Assembly (NCBI GenBank): GCA_023405135.1
Contig: JAEXYZ010000067.1
Location: 57,108-121,107, forward strand
Source: Bacillota bacterium
GTDB taxonomy: Bacteria > Bacillota > Bacilli > Bacillales_A > Planococcaceae
Direction of reading: 5' to 3'
Length of the DNA stretch: 64,000 nucleotides
Of the stretch, positions 18,023-26,650 are shown piece after piece. Numbering within the stretch: the stretch's first letter is position 1; each line of letters begins with the position of its first letter. The position numbers and the translations under genes are program-made. Below the pieces are notes generated by a model. That model searched no databases and was not told the DNA's origin. It saw only the letters and a program-made list of their open reading frames with translations.

Positions 18023-18798
18023 TAATCAATAACCTCCTCACCAAGGTAAGCTTCAATTACTTTTGGATTATTACGAATTTCTTCTGGTGTGCCATCTGCA
18101 ATTAATTGTCCATGGTCTAGTACATATATACGTTCACAAATCCCCATTACAAGATGCATATCATGTTCAATTAATAGAATCGTTAAATCAAATTCTTTTC
18201 GAATAAACGCTATTAATTCCATTAAATCATGAGTTTCTTGTGGGTTCATTCCGGCTGCAGGTTCGTCTAGTAATAGCAGCTTAGGGTTTGCAGCAAGCGC
18301 ACGAGCAATTTCTAATCGGCGTTGCATCCCATATGGTAAATTTTTCGCTAGCTCGTCTTTATAAATATCAAGACCAAAAATCTTTAAAAACTCAATTGAT
18401 TCCTTTTCCATCTTCGCTTCACCTGCAAAGTGGCTTGGTAAACGTAAGATAGAGGCAAGAAGCGAGTGTGTTGCAATGTTATGGTTCGCGACTTTTACGT
18501 TATCAAGAACCGATAAATCTTTAAATAAGCGAATGTTTTGGAATGTACGGCTAATCCCTAATTTCGTTACTTGGAATGGTTTAAGTCCATTTAACTTCTT
18601 CCCATCAAAAGTAATCGTACCTTCAGTTGGTTGATATACACCGGTAAGCATGTTAAAGGTTGTCGTTTTCCCCGCACCATTTGGTCCGATTAATCCGATT
18701 AATTCACCTTTATTTAAAAACATATTTACATTTTGTACTGCTTTTAAGCCCCCGAATTGAATACCGACATTCTCTGCCTTTATAAGAAGGTTACTCAT
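18022..18798 (-). CDS. livG: LivG, branched-chain amino-acid ABC ATPase
   Basis: Second ATPase of the transporter, 258 residues. Walker A GPNGAGKTT, the GISRTFQNIRLF Q-loop typical of LivG, Walker B LLLLDEPAAGMNP and switch histidine in LLIEHDM. The ATG overlaps the livM stop (ATGA); GGAGGT lies upstream. Partner of LivF, bound to the LivH/LivM pore. Confidence 0.93.
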   Translation of the reverse strand: MSNLLIKAENVGIQFGGLKAVQNVNMFLNKGELIGLIGPNGAGKTTTFNMLTGVYQPTEGTITFDGKKLNGLKPFQVTKLGISRTFQNIRLFKDLSVLDNVKVANHNIATHSLLASILRLPSHFAGEAKMEKESIEFLKIFGLDIYKDELAKNLPYGMQRRLEIARALAANPKLLLLDEPAAGMNPQETHDLMELIAFIRKEFDLTILLIEHDMHLVMGICERIYVLDHGQLIADGTPEEIRNNPKVIEAYLGEEVID

Positions 18799-19733
18799 AC
18801 GTTAGAACCTCCTTTTTTACCGAACTTGAATAGCGAAGTAATTTCTTTTGTTCCCATTAATCCTGTTGGACGATACAACATAACGATAATTAGAACTAAC
18901 GAATAAATAATCATACGTGTTTCTGGGAAGTTTGCTAAATATGCTGAAACTAACGTTAAGAAAATTGCAGCAATAGTAGCTCCTGAAAGACTTCCTAGTC
19001 CGCCTAAAACAACATAAATTAAAATATCAAATGACTTTAAGAAGTTAAATGTTGTTGGCTGAATGATGAAGAAGTTGTGTGCATAAATTGCACCTGCAAC
19101 CCCTGCAAAGAAAGACCCAATTGTAAAGGCTACAACTTTGTAATATGTTGTATTGATTCCCATTGCATCTGATGCTATTTCATCTTCACGAATTGAAATA
19201 CATCCTCGACCGTGGCGGGAGTTTGTAAAGTTGGAGATTACTAATATAGTAATCACTACACCAACAAATGCATATGTCCAAGTCGTCATATTTGTGACAA
19301 CCATCCCAGCAGCTCCACCAACATAATCAACATTTAAGAAAATGATTCGGATGATCTCAGCAAACCCTAATGTTGCAATCGCTAAGTAATCCCCTTTTAG
19401 TCTTAATGAAGGAATACCTACAAGTAGGCCTGCTAATGCAGATATAACTGCACCCATTAGTATTGCTATAGGAAGCGGTAATCCTAGTTTCATTGTTGCA
19501 ATGGCACTAAAATACGCCCCAACCGCCATAAATCCAGCGTGACCAATCGAGAATTGCCCTGTTACACCTATGACAATATGTAAACTTACGGCAAGCATAA
19601 TATTAATACACATTTGGATTAAAATGTTTTGATAATATAAATCTAGCATGCCACCCGAGATTAATACTTGTACGATTGCATAGATTACTAGTGCTAATAC
19701 TATATAGCCCCAAAATACTTTAGACTTTTTCAT
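18795..19733 (-). CDS. livM: LivM, branched-chain amino-acid permease
   Basis: Integral membrane permease of 312 residues with about eight to ten hydrophobic segments. The family core GVTGQFSIGHAGFMAVGAYF is near residues 58-77, and the ATPase-coupling region includes GRGCISIREDEIASDAMGIN. The ATG has AGGTGA seven bases upstream, overlapping the end of livH; the genes are separated by 11 nt. It pairs with LivH to form the pore. Confidence 0.92.
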   Translation of the reverse strand: MKKSKVFWGYIVLALVIYAIVQVLISGGMLDLYYQNILIQMCINIMLAVSLHIVIGVTGQFSIGHAGFMAVGAYFSAIATMKLGLPLPIAILMGAVISALAGLLVGIPSLRLKGDYLAIATLGFAEIIRIIFLNVDYVGGAAGMVVTNMTTWTYAFVGVVITILVISNFTNSRHGRGCISIREDEIASDAMGINTTYYKVVAFTIGSFFAGVAGAIYAHNFFIIQPTTFNFLKSFDILIYVVLGGLGSLSGATIAAIFLTLVSAYLANFPETRMIIYSLVLIIVMLYRPTGLMGTKEITSLFKFGKKGGSNV

Positions 19734-19744
19734 ATACCAGTCAC

Positions 19745-20620
19745 CTACACTTTCTCACGGGCGTTTTTACCGAATATACCCGATGGTTTCAAGATTAAAA
19801 TTAAAATTAAAATGACAAATGCTGCTGCATCGCGCCATAATGAATAACCTAATGCACTTACGACTGTTTCAACTACACCTAGTACTAATCCTCCAACCAT
19901 TGCACCAGGAATGCTACCGATTCCACCAAGAACTGCGGCTACGAATGCTTTTAAGCCCGGTAAAACCCCCATTAAAGGATCAATTCTTGTGTAATACACA
20001 CCGAAAATAACACCGGCCGCACCAGCTAATGCTGAGCCAATTGCGAAAGTTGCTGAAATTGTATTATCAACATTAATACCCATTAAGCGTGCTGCGTCTG
20101 CATCATGTGATACCGCGCGCATCGCTTTCCCAATTTTCGTTTTATGAACGATAAATTGTAATAAAATCATAAGAACAATTGTTACTGCTAAAATTAAAAT
20201 TGATTGAGAGCTAATGTTAGCGTCTAAAATGGAAATTGATTTATTTGGTAAAACTTCTGGGTAGGCTTCAGGTGAAGCACCTCGGAAGAAGATTACCGTA
20301 TATTCAATTAATAACGAAACCCCAATTGCAGTAATTAATGCTGCAATACGAGTTGCATTTCGTAAACGTTTATAGGCAACGCGTTCAATAATAACCCCAA
20401 TAATTGCACAAAGTAGCATTGCAATAATTAACGCTGGGAAGAATCCTAAATCCCATCTTGCAATTGCAAAAAAGCCAATGAAGGCACCAAGCATAAACAC
20501 GTCACCATGAGCAAAGTTAATTAGCTTGATAATCCCATATACCATTGTGTACCCCAATGCAATAAGTGCATAAATACTTCCAAGGGATATACCATTGATA
20601 AGTTGTTGTAGCCATTCCAT
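19745..20620 (-). CDS. livH: LivH, branched-chain amino-acid permease
   Basis: Integral membrane permease of 291 residues with about eight hydrophobic segments. Typical blocks are GISLGSIYALIALGYTMVYG and INFAHGDVFMLGAF at the N-terminus and MRAVSHDADAARLMGIN, the ATPase contact loop. ATG with AAGGAGTG seven bases upstream. It follows livJ after a hairpin in the 161-nt gap. Confidence 0.92.
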   Translation of the reverse strand: MEWLQQLINGISLGSIYALIALGYTMVYGIIKLINFAHGDVFMLGAFIGFFAIARWDLGFFPALIIAMLLCAIIGVIIERVAYKRLRNATRIAALITAIGVSLLIEYTVIFFRGASPEAYPEVLPNKSISILDANISSQSILILAVTIVLMILLQFIVHKTKIGKAMRAVSHDADAARLMGINVDNTISATFAIGSALAGAAGVIFGVYYTRIDPLMGVLPGLKAFVAAVLGGIGSIPGAMVGGLVLGVVETVVSALGYSLWRDAAAFVILILILILKPSGIFGKNAREKV

Positions 20621-20724
20621 ACGTTCACACTCCTTTTTTACTTAATATTTTTGTTTTCCAATCTATGAATCTATGTACACTTAGCAATTTATCTATTGTG
20701 TGAAAATTGAAACATGAAAACTGT

Positions 20725-20752
20725 AAAAAAGGGAGGCCGGCACGCCCCCCTT
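20725..20752 (-). terminator. Attenuating terminator between livJ and livH
   Basis: Reverse-strand arms AAGGGGGGC and GCCTCCCTT (GC-rich, one mismatch), loop GTGCCG, then six U. It lies 29 nt past the livJ stop and before livH. A partial terminator here would let the binding protein be made in excess over the membrane components, as is common in ABC importers. Confidence 0.8.
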
Positions 20753-20781
20753 GTTCTATTCAAATACGAGGTTGTCGTATT

Positions 20782-21999
20782 TTACGGATTTACTTTAGAG
20801 TTGAACTGTTGTTTGCCGTCTACATATTCTAGAACTGTTGCTGATTTAACTGGGTTGTGTTTTTCGTCAACTGAGAATGTACCTGTAATTAAGCTTAAAT
20901 CTTTTGTTTCAGCTAAAGCTTTTTGAATTGCTTCACCATCTGTTGATCCAGCACGTTTAATTGCATCCGCAATATAGTAAACAGTGTCATATCCAAGTGC
21001 ATGGAATGCGTTTGGCTCTTCATTGTATTTTCCTTTAAATGCAGTTACAAACTCTTGAATTGTTTCATCTTGATCTTGAGATGAATAGTGGTTTGTAATG
21101 AATGTATTGTTAAGAGCCTCAGCTCCAGCGAGTTCTACTAAAGTTGGTGAATCCCAACCGTCAGCTCCCATAAGTGGTGCTTCAATTCCTAATTCACGTG
21201 CTTGTTTAACAATTAAGCCTACTTCTTCATAATATCCAGGAATAAAGATGAACTCTGGATTTTTTGATTTAAGAAGAGTTAGTGTAGATTTAAAGTCTGT
21301 ATCTTTAGCAACATAAGCTTCTTCAGCTACTACAGTTCCGCCATTTTCTTCGATTTGTTGTTTAAATGACGCAGCTAAACCTTTTGCATAGTCAGAAGAG
21401 TTGTCCGCATAGATTGCTACATTTTTAGCACCTAGTTCATTAGTTGCAAAGTTTGCTGCTACAATTCCTTGGAATGGGTCAATGAAACATGTACGGAATA
21501 CAAAATCATTGATTGTGCCATCTTCATTTTCTGTTACGTTAGGTGCAGTACCTGATGCAGTAACAGTTGGAATTTTATATTGATTTGCGATTTGAGCAGT
21601 TGCAATTACGTTACCAGAAGTCGCTGGAGCGATCATCGCAGTAACTTTATCTTGTGTTGCTAGTTTAATAGCAGCGTTTGTTGCTTCTGCGTTTTCAGAT
21701 TTATTATCAACTGGAACAAACTCAATTTGTTTTCCATCAATACCACCAGCAGCATTAATTTCTTCGATCGCAAGTTCTGCTCCTTGTTTAATAGATGAAC
21801 CATAAGTAGCAACTGCGCCAGAAAGTTCTAAGTTAGCACCAAGTTTAATTACTTCACTGCTGCTTTCACCGCCTGTAGAGCTTCCGCCTTCTGTAGTTGT
21901 TCCTTCTTCTTTTGAACCACATCCAGCTAATGCACCAACGATTAAAGAAGATGCTAGAAAAATAGATGCAAATCTCTTTAAAGTTTTCTTTTCTGTCAT
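20782..21999 (-). CDS. livJ: LivJ/LivK-type branched-chain amino-acid binding lipoprotein
   Basis: Extracellular substrate-binding lipoprotein of the importer encoded downstream. Signal peptide with lipobox VGALAGC, then a low-complexity Gly/Ser/Thr linker and a periplasmic-binding fold type I domain beginning EVIKLGANLELSGAVATYG. ATG at 21999 is chosen; the longer frame from 22017 would contain the SD GGGGGGA. 405 residues. First gene of livJHMGF. Confidence 0.92.
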   Translation of the reverse strand: MTEKKTLKRFASIFLASSLIVGALAGCGSKEEGTTTEGGSSTGGESSSEVIKLGANLELSGAVATYGSSIKQGAELAIEEINAAGGIDGKQIEFVPVDNKSENAEATNAAIKLATQDKVTAMIAPATSGNVIATAQIANQYKIPTVTASGTAPNVTENEDGTINDFVFRTCFIDPFQGIVAANFATNELGAKNVAIYADNSSDYAKGLAASFKQQIEENGGTVVAEEAYVAKDTDFKSTLTLLKSKNPEFIFIPGYYEEVGLIVKQARELGIEAPLMGADGWDSPTLVELAGAEALNNTFITNHYSSQDQDETIQEFVTAFKGKYNEEPNAFHALGYDTVYYIADAIKRAGSTDGEAIQKALAETKDLSLITGTFSVDEKHNPVKSATVLEYVDGKQQFNSKVNP

Positions 22000-22049
22000 T
22001 ACTTTTTCCCCCCACATAGATGATTCTTAAGATATAGATATTTCTGATA

Positions 22050-22104
22050 ATTATAATAAATAGATCACTTCACATCAATGGGTAATCTAAATATTCTGAA
22101 TTAT
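22050..22104 (-). promoter_or_regulatory. SigA promoter of livJ with CodY-like box
   Basis: On the reverse strand TTGATG (22078-22073), a 17-nt spacer and a perfect TATAAT (22055-22050) form a good SigA promoter about 50 nt upstream of livJ. Just upstream, 22090-22104 reads AATATTCTGAATTAT, 11 of 15 bases of the CodY consensus AATTTTCWGAAAATT. CodY control of branched-chain amino-acid uptake is established in Bacillus; here it is inferred. Confidence 0.65.
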
Positions 22105-22497
22105 GAGTATAGTTTGATATCTTTATAATGATTTGACTTTATGATTGTAAAACATTCTTTTTATTTAGTCTAGTGTGATTTTTTAGTAAATTTAGATATT
22201 TCATATAAAATTAAAATGAACTTAGTATAAAAATGATATTTCACTTCATTTTTCTTGTTATTTCTAATCAAAATAACAAATATTGAATGTTTGACAATTT
22301 TTTATCTAGAAATTAATGATAAGTCAATGATGTTAGTAAATTATTTTAGAATATAAAGGCAAGCAATATTTATTATTTTGCTATCTGCTTTTTTGAAAAT
22401 TTTTATAGTTATTTATTGAACAACTATGTGTCGACACATTATAAAAATATCTAGAAATATCATAATAGCTTTAATTTCTACTACATTATTATGTAAG
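22105..22497. other. Non-coding AT-rich gap with one 14-bp palindrome
   Basis: No ORF with an SD was found on either strand. The only distinct element is the perfect palindrome ATGTGTCGACACAT at 22426-22439. The rest is AT-rich without recognisable structure. Confidence 0.5.
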
Positions 22498-22537
22498 AAA
22501 AGGGCCCTTCAGAAACTTCACTTTCTGAACAGCCCTC
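22498..22537 (-). terminator. Terminator of the YdeI-family gene
   Basis: Reverse-strand arms GGGC..TTCAGAAA and TTTCTGAA..GCCC around GTGAAG, followed by TTTTCTT. It starts 11 nt past the stop at 22548. Confidence 0.88.
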
Positions 22538-22547
22538 AATCTAAAGT

Positions 22548-23215
22548 TTATTTTTTCAATCGATATAAATCTCGGCTTTTATAACCTTCACCTAAAATTT
22601 GCTTCATCTCATCTCGACGTTTTGCCTTAGTTGCTTCTTGTTTTGCACTGTAAACATATCTTGCCCAATCCTTTTTATATCCAGGAGTTAGAGCTTGATA
22701 AAATGTTAATAATTTGGGTGTATCTTCTAAGTCCTTTTCAATTTGCGGAATGAAATCTATATAATCGTCCACACATTGACTAGCTTTTGTAGATATAACA
22801 TTTTTCGATTTTGAGTCTTCTTTTAGTCCAACAACAGTAAACACATCATCCAGTGACACCATGCGTGAAAATTTAATCGTGCTATTTGAAATATAGCCAT
22901 TGTCATCTGCACCAATTCCTATCAATAAATCATCCCGATGAATATATGACGAATACACCTTATTGTCCTTTTTCGGATAAGCCAAATATAAACAACCTTT
23001 TTTATTAAGATAACTTTTTTCTATTATGATCTTCACAAGATTTTGTAATGAAGTCATATCTAAAACAAATGCAAAAATTAAATCAAATGTTTTTGTACCT
23101 AGTTCTGTTTCATAATCTTTTAATTCACTAAAATAATTTGATTGTGGTGGTACGTTTAAAAGAGCAACATTTTTTATTTTTGCAATTTTAATTTTTCAAC
23201 TATAGTATTAGGCAA
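22548..23215 (-). pseudogene. YdeI/OmpD-associated family gene with N-terminal frameshift
   Basis: The C-terminal part (from 23057) carries the OmdA-type helical ending FYQALTPGYKKDWARYVYSA and AKRRDEMKQILGEG. Coding continues upstream of that ATG in the same frame (KNVALLNVPPQSNYFSEL) to about 23170. It then shifts by one base at an A-rich stretch (23170-23181) into MPNTIVEKLKLQK, which starts at TTG 23215 with GAGGTG six bases upstream. Restoring one base gives a full-length protein of about 222 residues. The function of the family is unclear. Decay and sequencing error are both possible. Confidence 0.75.
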
Positions 23216-23250
23216 GCTTAACACCTCATTTTCTTTTTAATTACCTTTTA

Positions 23251-24462
23251 TTATGCTAACGGGAAATGGATCGTAACAGTCGTTCCTTGTCCTTTTGAGC
23301 TATGGAAAGTCATTTTCCCTTTATAATTAGCAACTATATTATTACAAATCATAATGCCAAGTCCCGTTCCTTTACTTTTTAGTGAATAGAAAGGAGTACC
23401 TAGTAATTCTAGTTCCTGATTTGACATCCCTTGTCCTTTATCGGTAATTTTAATTTCCACAAGCCCTTCTTTTTTCATAGCTGTAACAGTAATTGCATCA
23501 CCACTAGTTGTAGCCTCAATCGCATTTTTAATAAGGTTTACTAATAATTGATTAAATTCAATCTTGTTAATTTCTATCGTACAATCATCTTCCACAAATA
23601 CTTCAATATTATTTCTATGTAAATATCCATATGATTGGAGCAAATCCGTTACGCTATGTATAACATTTTTAACATCTAGTTTTTCCGTTTTTTTATCTTT
23701 TGGAGGCTTAGATAGTGCCAATAACTGTGATATAACTTGTTCAGCTGCATCTAATTCTTCGATTATTAATGAAAAATTTTTCTTATTTTTATCATCTATC
23801 ACATTATCCTGTTTATATAATTGCAAAAATCCTTTGACAACAGTTAAAGGATTACGTATTTCATGAGCTACTGCTGCAGCAAGTTCACCCGTTGTTTTTA
23901 ATTGCTCTGAATGCTTCATTTGTTCATAATAAACTTGCTGATTTTTTATACGTTCAGACGTAACGTAAAAGATTAAAAATAAAATTAATTGGCTACCTAT
24001 AAAATTAATAAAATTTCCTATCAAATCGTTTTTTATATAAGGATAAAGATTTCCATAATTACTCAACTTAATAAATGCAAACGTAAAAGAAATCAAAGCA
24101 AGATTTAAAATAATTGAGAAATAGAAAAGCTTCTTATCAAAAAATACAATAGGAATTGCTGGTATGAAACATATTAAAATAATTGTAGACCCTGTTTCGG
24201 GATATAAAATGAACAGTAAATAGAAGTATAAGATAGATACAATAACGAAAATAAATCTAAACCTACGTGTCCTATACTTTGGATACAGTAATATACATAG
24301 TGATTCAATGATAGCAAATAGTAAGTGAAGGAAGAATCCGACATCCATTTGACCCGCCCGCGGATTAAATACAAACAAACCGACGATTATAACCCCAACT
24401 ACGACAATTGCCGCTAAATTATAGTAAATTTTTGAATTACAATTCATTGTAAAGCCTCTCAT
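23251..24462 (-). CDS. Membrane sensor histidine kinase (sporulation-kinase-like)
   Basis: Autophosphorylating kinase of 403 residues. Five to six hydrophobic segments (about 14-165), then a HisKA domain with H200 in AAAVAHEIRNPLTVVKGFLQ, then HATPase_c with the N box LVNLIKNAIEAT, G1 DKGQGM and G2 GTGLGI. This layout (multi-TM sensor, no HAMP, HEIRNPLT box) is that of the KinB/KinC/KinD-like orphan kinases feeding Spo0F. No response regulator lies nearby. ATG with AAGGAGAT upstream. Confidence 0.85.
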   Translation of the reverse strand: MRGFTMNCNSKIYYNLAAIVVVGVIIVGLFVFNPRAGQMDVGFFLHLLFAIIESLCILLYPKYRTRRFRFIFVIVSILYFYLLFILYPETGSTIILICFIPAIPIVFFDKKLFYFSIILNLALISFTFAFIKLSNYGNLYPYIKNDLIGNFINFIGSQLILFLIFYVTSERIKNQQVYYEQMKHSEQLKTTGELAAAVAHEIRNPLTVVKGFLQLYKQDNVIDDKNKKNFSLIIEELDAAEQVISQLLALSKPPKDKKTEKLDVKNVIHSVTDLLQSYGYLHRNNIEVFVEDDCTIEINKIEFNQLLVNLIKNAIEATTSGDAITVTAMKKEGLVEIKITDKGQGMSNQELELLGTPFYSLKSKGTGLGIMICNNIVANYKGKMTFHSSKGQGTTVTIHFPLA

Positions 24463-24761
24463 ATTTATCTCCTTACTTTATATCTATCAATTTGTTTTTA
24501 CTATTGCTATTGTATTTAAACTACATTCTCTGTCTAAATAATATTATCAAAATTAAAGCCCACTTTTTCAACGTTCCCTATCTTAATGTCGTAAAAAAAT
24601 CGTTCACCTACAAGATTCTCTAACTTTTGTCATTTTCCCCTTTATTTAATAACAATGTATCATTTTTTTATAAAATTCTTCATAGATTAGAATACTTTTC
24701 ATTTTATATAGCACTAGTTTTCTACTTCGAATTATATGGAACGAATGGAGGAAGAATTGAT

Positions 24762-25205
24762 TTGAAAAAAATAGAATGGAGATTTTCATTAAAGATGATC
24801 CCAAAAGTTTTACAATGGTTCCTAAATGTTTGTCTTATAATTTTAGCTTTAATCATGTCATTCCTTCTCATTATCGAAATTATTGACTTTATTCAAATGC
24901 TTGTTTTTGTTGGAAATGGAGACTATCAAATTTTCCTAGCGAACGTTCTTATCTTCTTTTTATATTTCGAGTTTATTACGATGATTGTTAAGTATTTTAA
25001 AGAAGATTATCACTTCCCACTACGATATTTTTTATATATCGGTATAACAGCAATGATACGGCTTATTATTGTAGACCACGAACATCCTATCGACACACTC
25101 ATTTATTCGCTCGTTATTTTAATTTTAATCGTAAGCTACTTTATTATTAATATTACCCCGTTAGAAAGACCGAGACATTCTTTATTTTATAAAAAAGAAG
25201 AGTAG
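24762..25205 (+). CDS. psiE: PsiE-family membrane protein
   Basis: Four-TM protein of 147 residues resembling phosphate-starvation-inducible PsiE; the biochemical role is unknown. Recognisable features are FFLYFEFITMIVKYFKEDYHFPLRYFLYIGITAMIR (given as the segment around residues 70-105) and DHEHPIDTLIY. TTG at 24762 is chosen because GGAGGAAG lies seven bases upstream; the upstream in-frame ATG at 24627 lacks an SD and its extension is not PsiE-like. Confidence 0.82.
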   Translation: MKKIEWRFSLKMIPKVLQWFLNVCLIILALIMSFLLIIEIIDFIQMLVFVGNGDYQIFLANVLIFFLYFEFITMIVKYFKEDYHFPLRYFLYIGITAMIRLIIVDHEHPIDTLIYSLVILILIVSYFIINITPLERPRHSLFYKKEE

Positions 25206-25272
25206 TAATAACCCTTTAATTACACCTCGCTAAACAGTGTTCTTTTTATTTTAAATTCTAAATTAATATCCC

Positions 25273-25298
25273 ACTTTTCAAAATCGATGCATACACTA
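25273..25298 (+). promoter_or_regulatory. Possible SigK promoter of lectin gene
   Basis: AC (25273-25274), 15 nt, then CATACACTA (25290-25298) fits the late mother-cell SigK pattern AC-N16-CATANNNTA with a perfect -10. The expected start near 25305 leaves the SD GGAGG (25309-25313) in the transcript. Confidence 0.4.
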
Positions 25299-25326
25299 GT
25301 CAAAAAACGGAGGATTTTTAAACAAA

Positions 25327-26583
25327 ATGTATATGTATAATGGGTATCCATATTATTACGTGCAAAATGTTCCAGCGACTTATTACCCACAGCAATATCC
25401 ACAGTTTGTACAAAGAACACCTCAACAGACTAATAGACCGAGTGTTCAACAAATTATGCAAATAATCCGTTCACAGCATAGAAACTATTATACACAGTTG
25501 GAACAAGCAGGAATAAATAGGCAATTAATTGAAACATTCTTTTTCTATATAGTTAACTTTACAAGAAATCAAGCAAATATAAATTTGCCAGCAAGTCAAA
25601 TCTATAATCAATTCCAAAGGGAAACACCATGGTTTAACACTCTCATACGTTCAATGAATCTTCCTCTCAATACAATTGACAGCATATTAACTAGTATCAT
25701 TGAAACAGCCATTAATATAATTAAAGGTAGTCAACCAATTCCTGGGCCAGCACCTTCCCCTACTCCTATCGAACGTTGGTCAAATTGGGAAAGCCTTGGT
25801 GGAACAATTGTTGGTGCTCCTACAGTTAGCTCCTGGGGGCCAAATCGTTTAGATGTATTTGCTAGAGGTACCAATAATGCACTTTATCATATATGGTGGG
25901 ACGGTAGCCGCTGGAGTAGTTGGGAAAGTCTTGGTGGCACATTATCATCCCCACCTGCCGCAGTATCATGGGGGCCAAATAGAATAGATGTATTTGGAAG
26001 AGGAACTGACAATGCACTTTATCATATATGGTGGGATGGTAGCCGTTGGAGTAGTTGGGAAAACCTTGGTGGCACTTTGACAAGCGGTCCTGCTGTATCC
26101 TCACGTCTTGCAAATCAGCTTGATGTGTTTGTTAGAGGATCAAATAATCGACTTTATAAAAAAACTTGGAATGGTTCACGTTGGGAAGATTGGGAAGACC
26201 TTGGTGGCAATTTAAATTCTGAACCAGCCGCTATTTCTTGGGGAGCAAACCGCATTGATGTCTTTGCTAGAGGTCAAAATAATAACCTAATTCATAAATG
26301 GTGGGACGGTAGCCGTTGGAGTAATTGGGAAAGTCTTGGTGGGACATTAACAAGTGCTCCGACTGTTTCCTCACGTCGTACAAACCATTTAGATGTCTTT
26401 GCTAGAGGAGCAGGAAATCGCCTATTTAAGCGAACTTGGAATGGTTCGAGATGGGATAGTTGGGAAGCAATCGGTGGTAATTTAACGAGTGCTCCTGCTG
26501 CTGTTTCCTGGGGGCCAAATCGTACAGATGTTTTTGCAAAAGGTCAAAATAATGATTTAATTCATATTTATCAAGGTAGTTAA
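25327..26583 (+). CDS. Tyr-rich protein with PLL-type lectin repeats
   Basis: 418 residues without signal peptide. Residues 1-30 are rich in Tyr/Pro/Gln, as in spore coat proteins. Residues 40-135 look like a helical domain I do not recognise. A PIPGPAPSPTP linker leads into six tandem 45-residue repeats (150-418) of the form RWxxWExLGGxL...SWGPNRxDVFxRGxNNxLxHxWWDGS. These match the DUF346/PLL beta-propeller lectins, which bind fucose or related sugars. ATG is 13 nt after GGAGG, longer than usual; ATG 25333 is 6 nt further. A sporulation role is inferred from the promoter. Confidence 0.75.
   Translation: MYMYNGYPYYYVQNVPATYYPQQYPQFVQRTPQQTNRPSVQQIMQIIRSQHRNYYTQLEQAGINRQLIETFFFYIVNFTRNQANINLPASQIYNQFQRETPWFNTLIRSMNLPLNTIDSILTSIIETAINIIKGSQPIPGPAPSPTPIERWSNWESLGGTIVGAPTVSSWGPNRLDVFARGTNNALYHIWWDGSRWSSWESLGGTLSSPPAAVSWGPNRIDVFGRGTDNALYHIWWDGSRWSSWENLGGTLTSGPAVSSRLANQLDVFVRGSNNRLYKKTWNGSRWEDWEDLGGNLNSEPAAISWGANRIDVFARGQNNNLIHKWWDGSRWSNWESLGGTLTSAPTVSSRRTNHLDVFARGAGNRLFKRTWNGSRWDSWEAIGGNLTSAPAAVSWGPNRTDVFAKGQNNDLIHIYQGS
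25774..26580 (+). repeat. Six tandem 135-bp repeats within lectin gene
   Basis: Six in-frame units starting at 25774, 25909, 26044, 26179, 26314 and 26449; the last is one codon short. Units 1 and 2 are almost identical in DNA over the TTATCATATATGGTGGGA stretch, suggesting recent duplication. Units 3 and 5 form a second sub-type (SSR...NRL.K.TWNGS) alternating with the WWDGS type. Confidence 0.9.
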
Positions 26584-26596
26584 TATCGTAAAATTA

Positions 26597-26636
26597 ATGC
26601 TAGGCATCCATTGAAATTTGGATGCCTAGCATTTTT
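26597..26636 (+). terminator. Terminator of lectin gene
   Basis: A stem of about 15 bp, AATGCTAGGCATCCA with TGGATGCCTAGCATT, then a T-rich tail. It lies 13 nt past the stop and before the convergent chrA. Confidence 0.92.
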
Positions 26637-26650
26637 AAAGACCCATAATT

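Noticed and set aside
25774..26580. Regular 135-bp repeats as a CRISPR-like array
   Set aside because: The repeats are in-frame coding units of a propeller lectin with no unique spacers.
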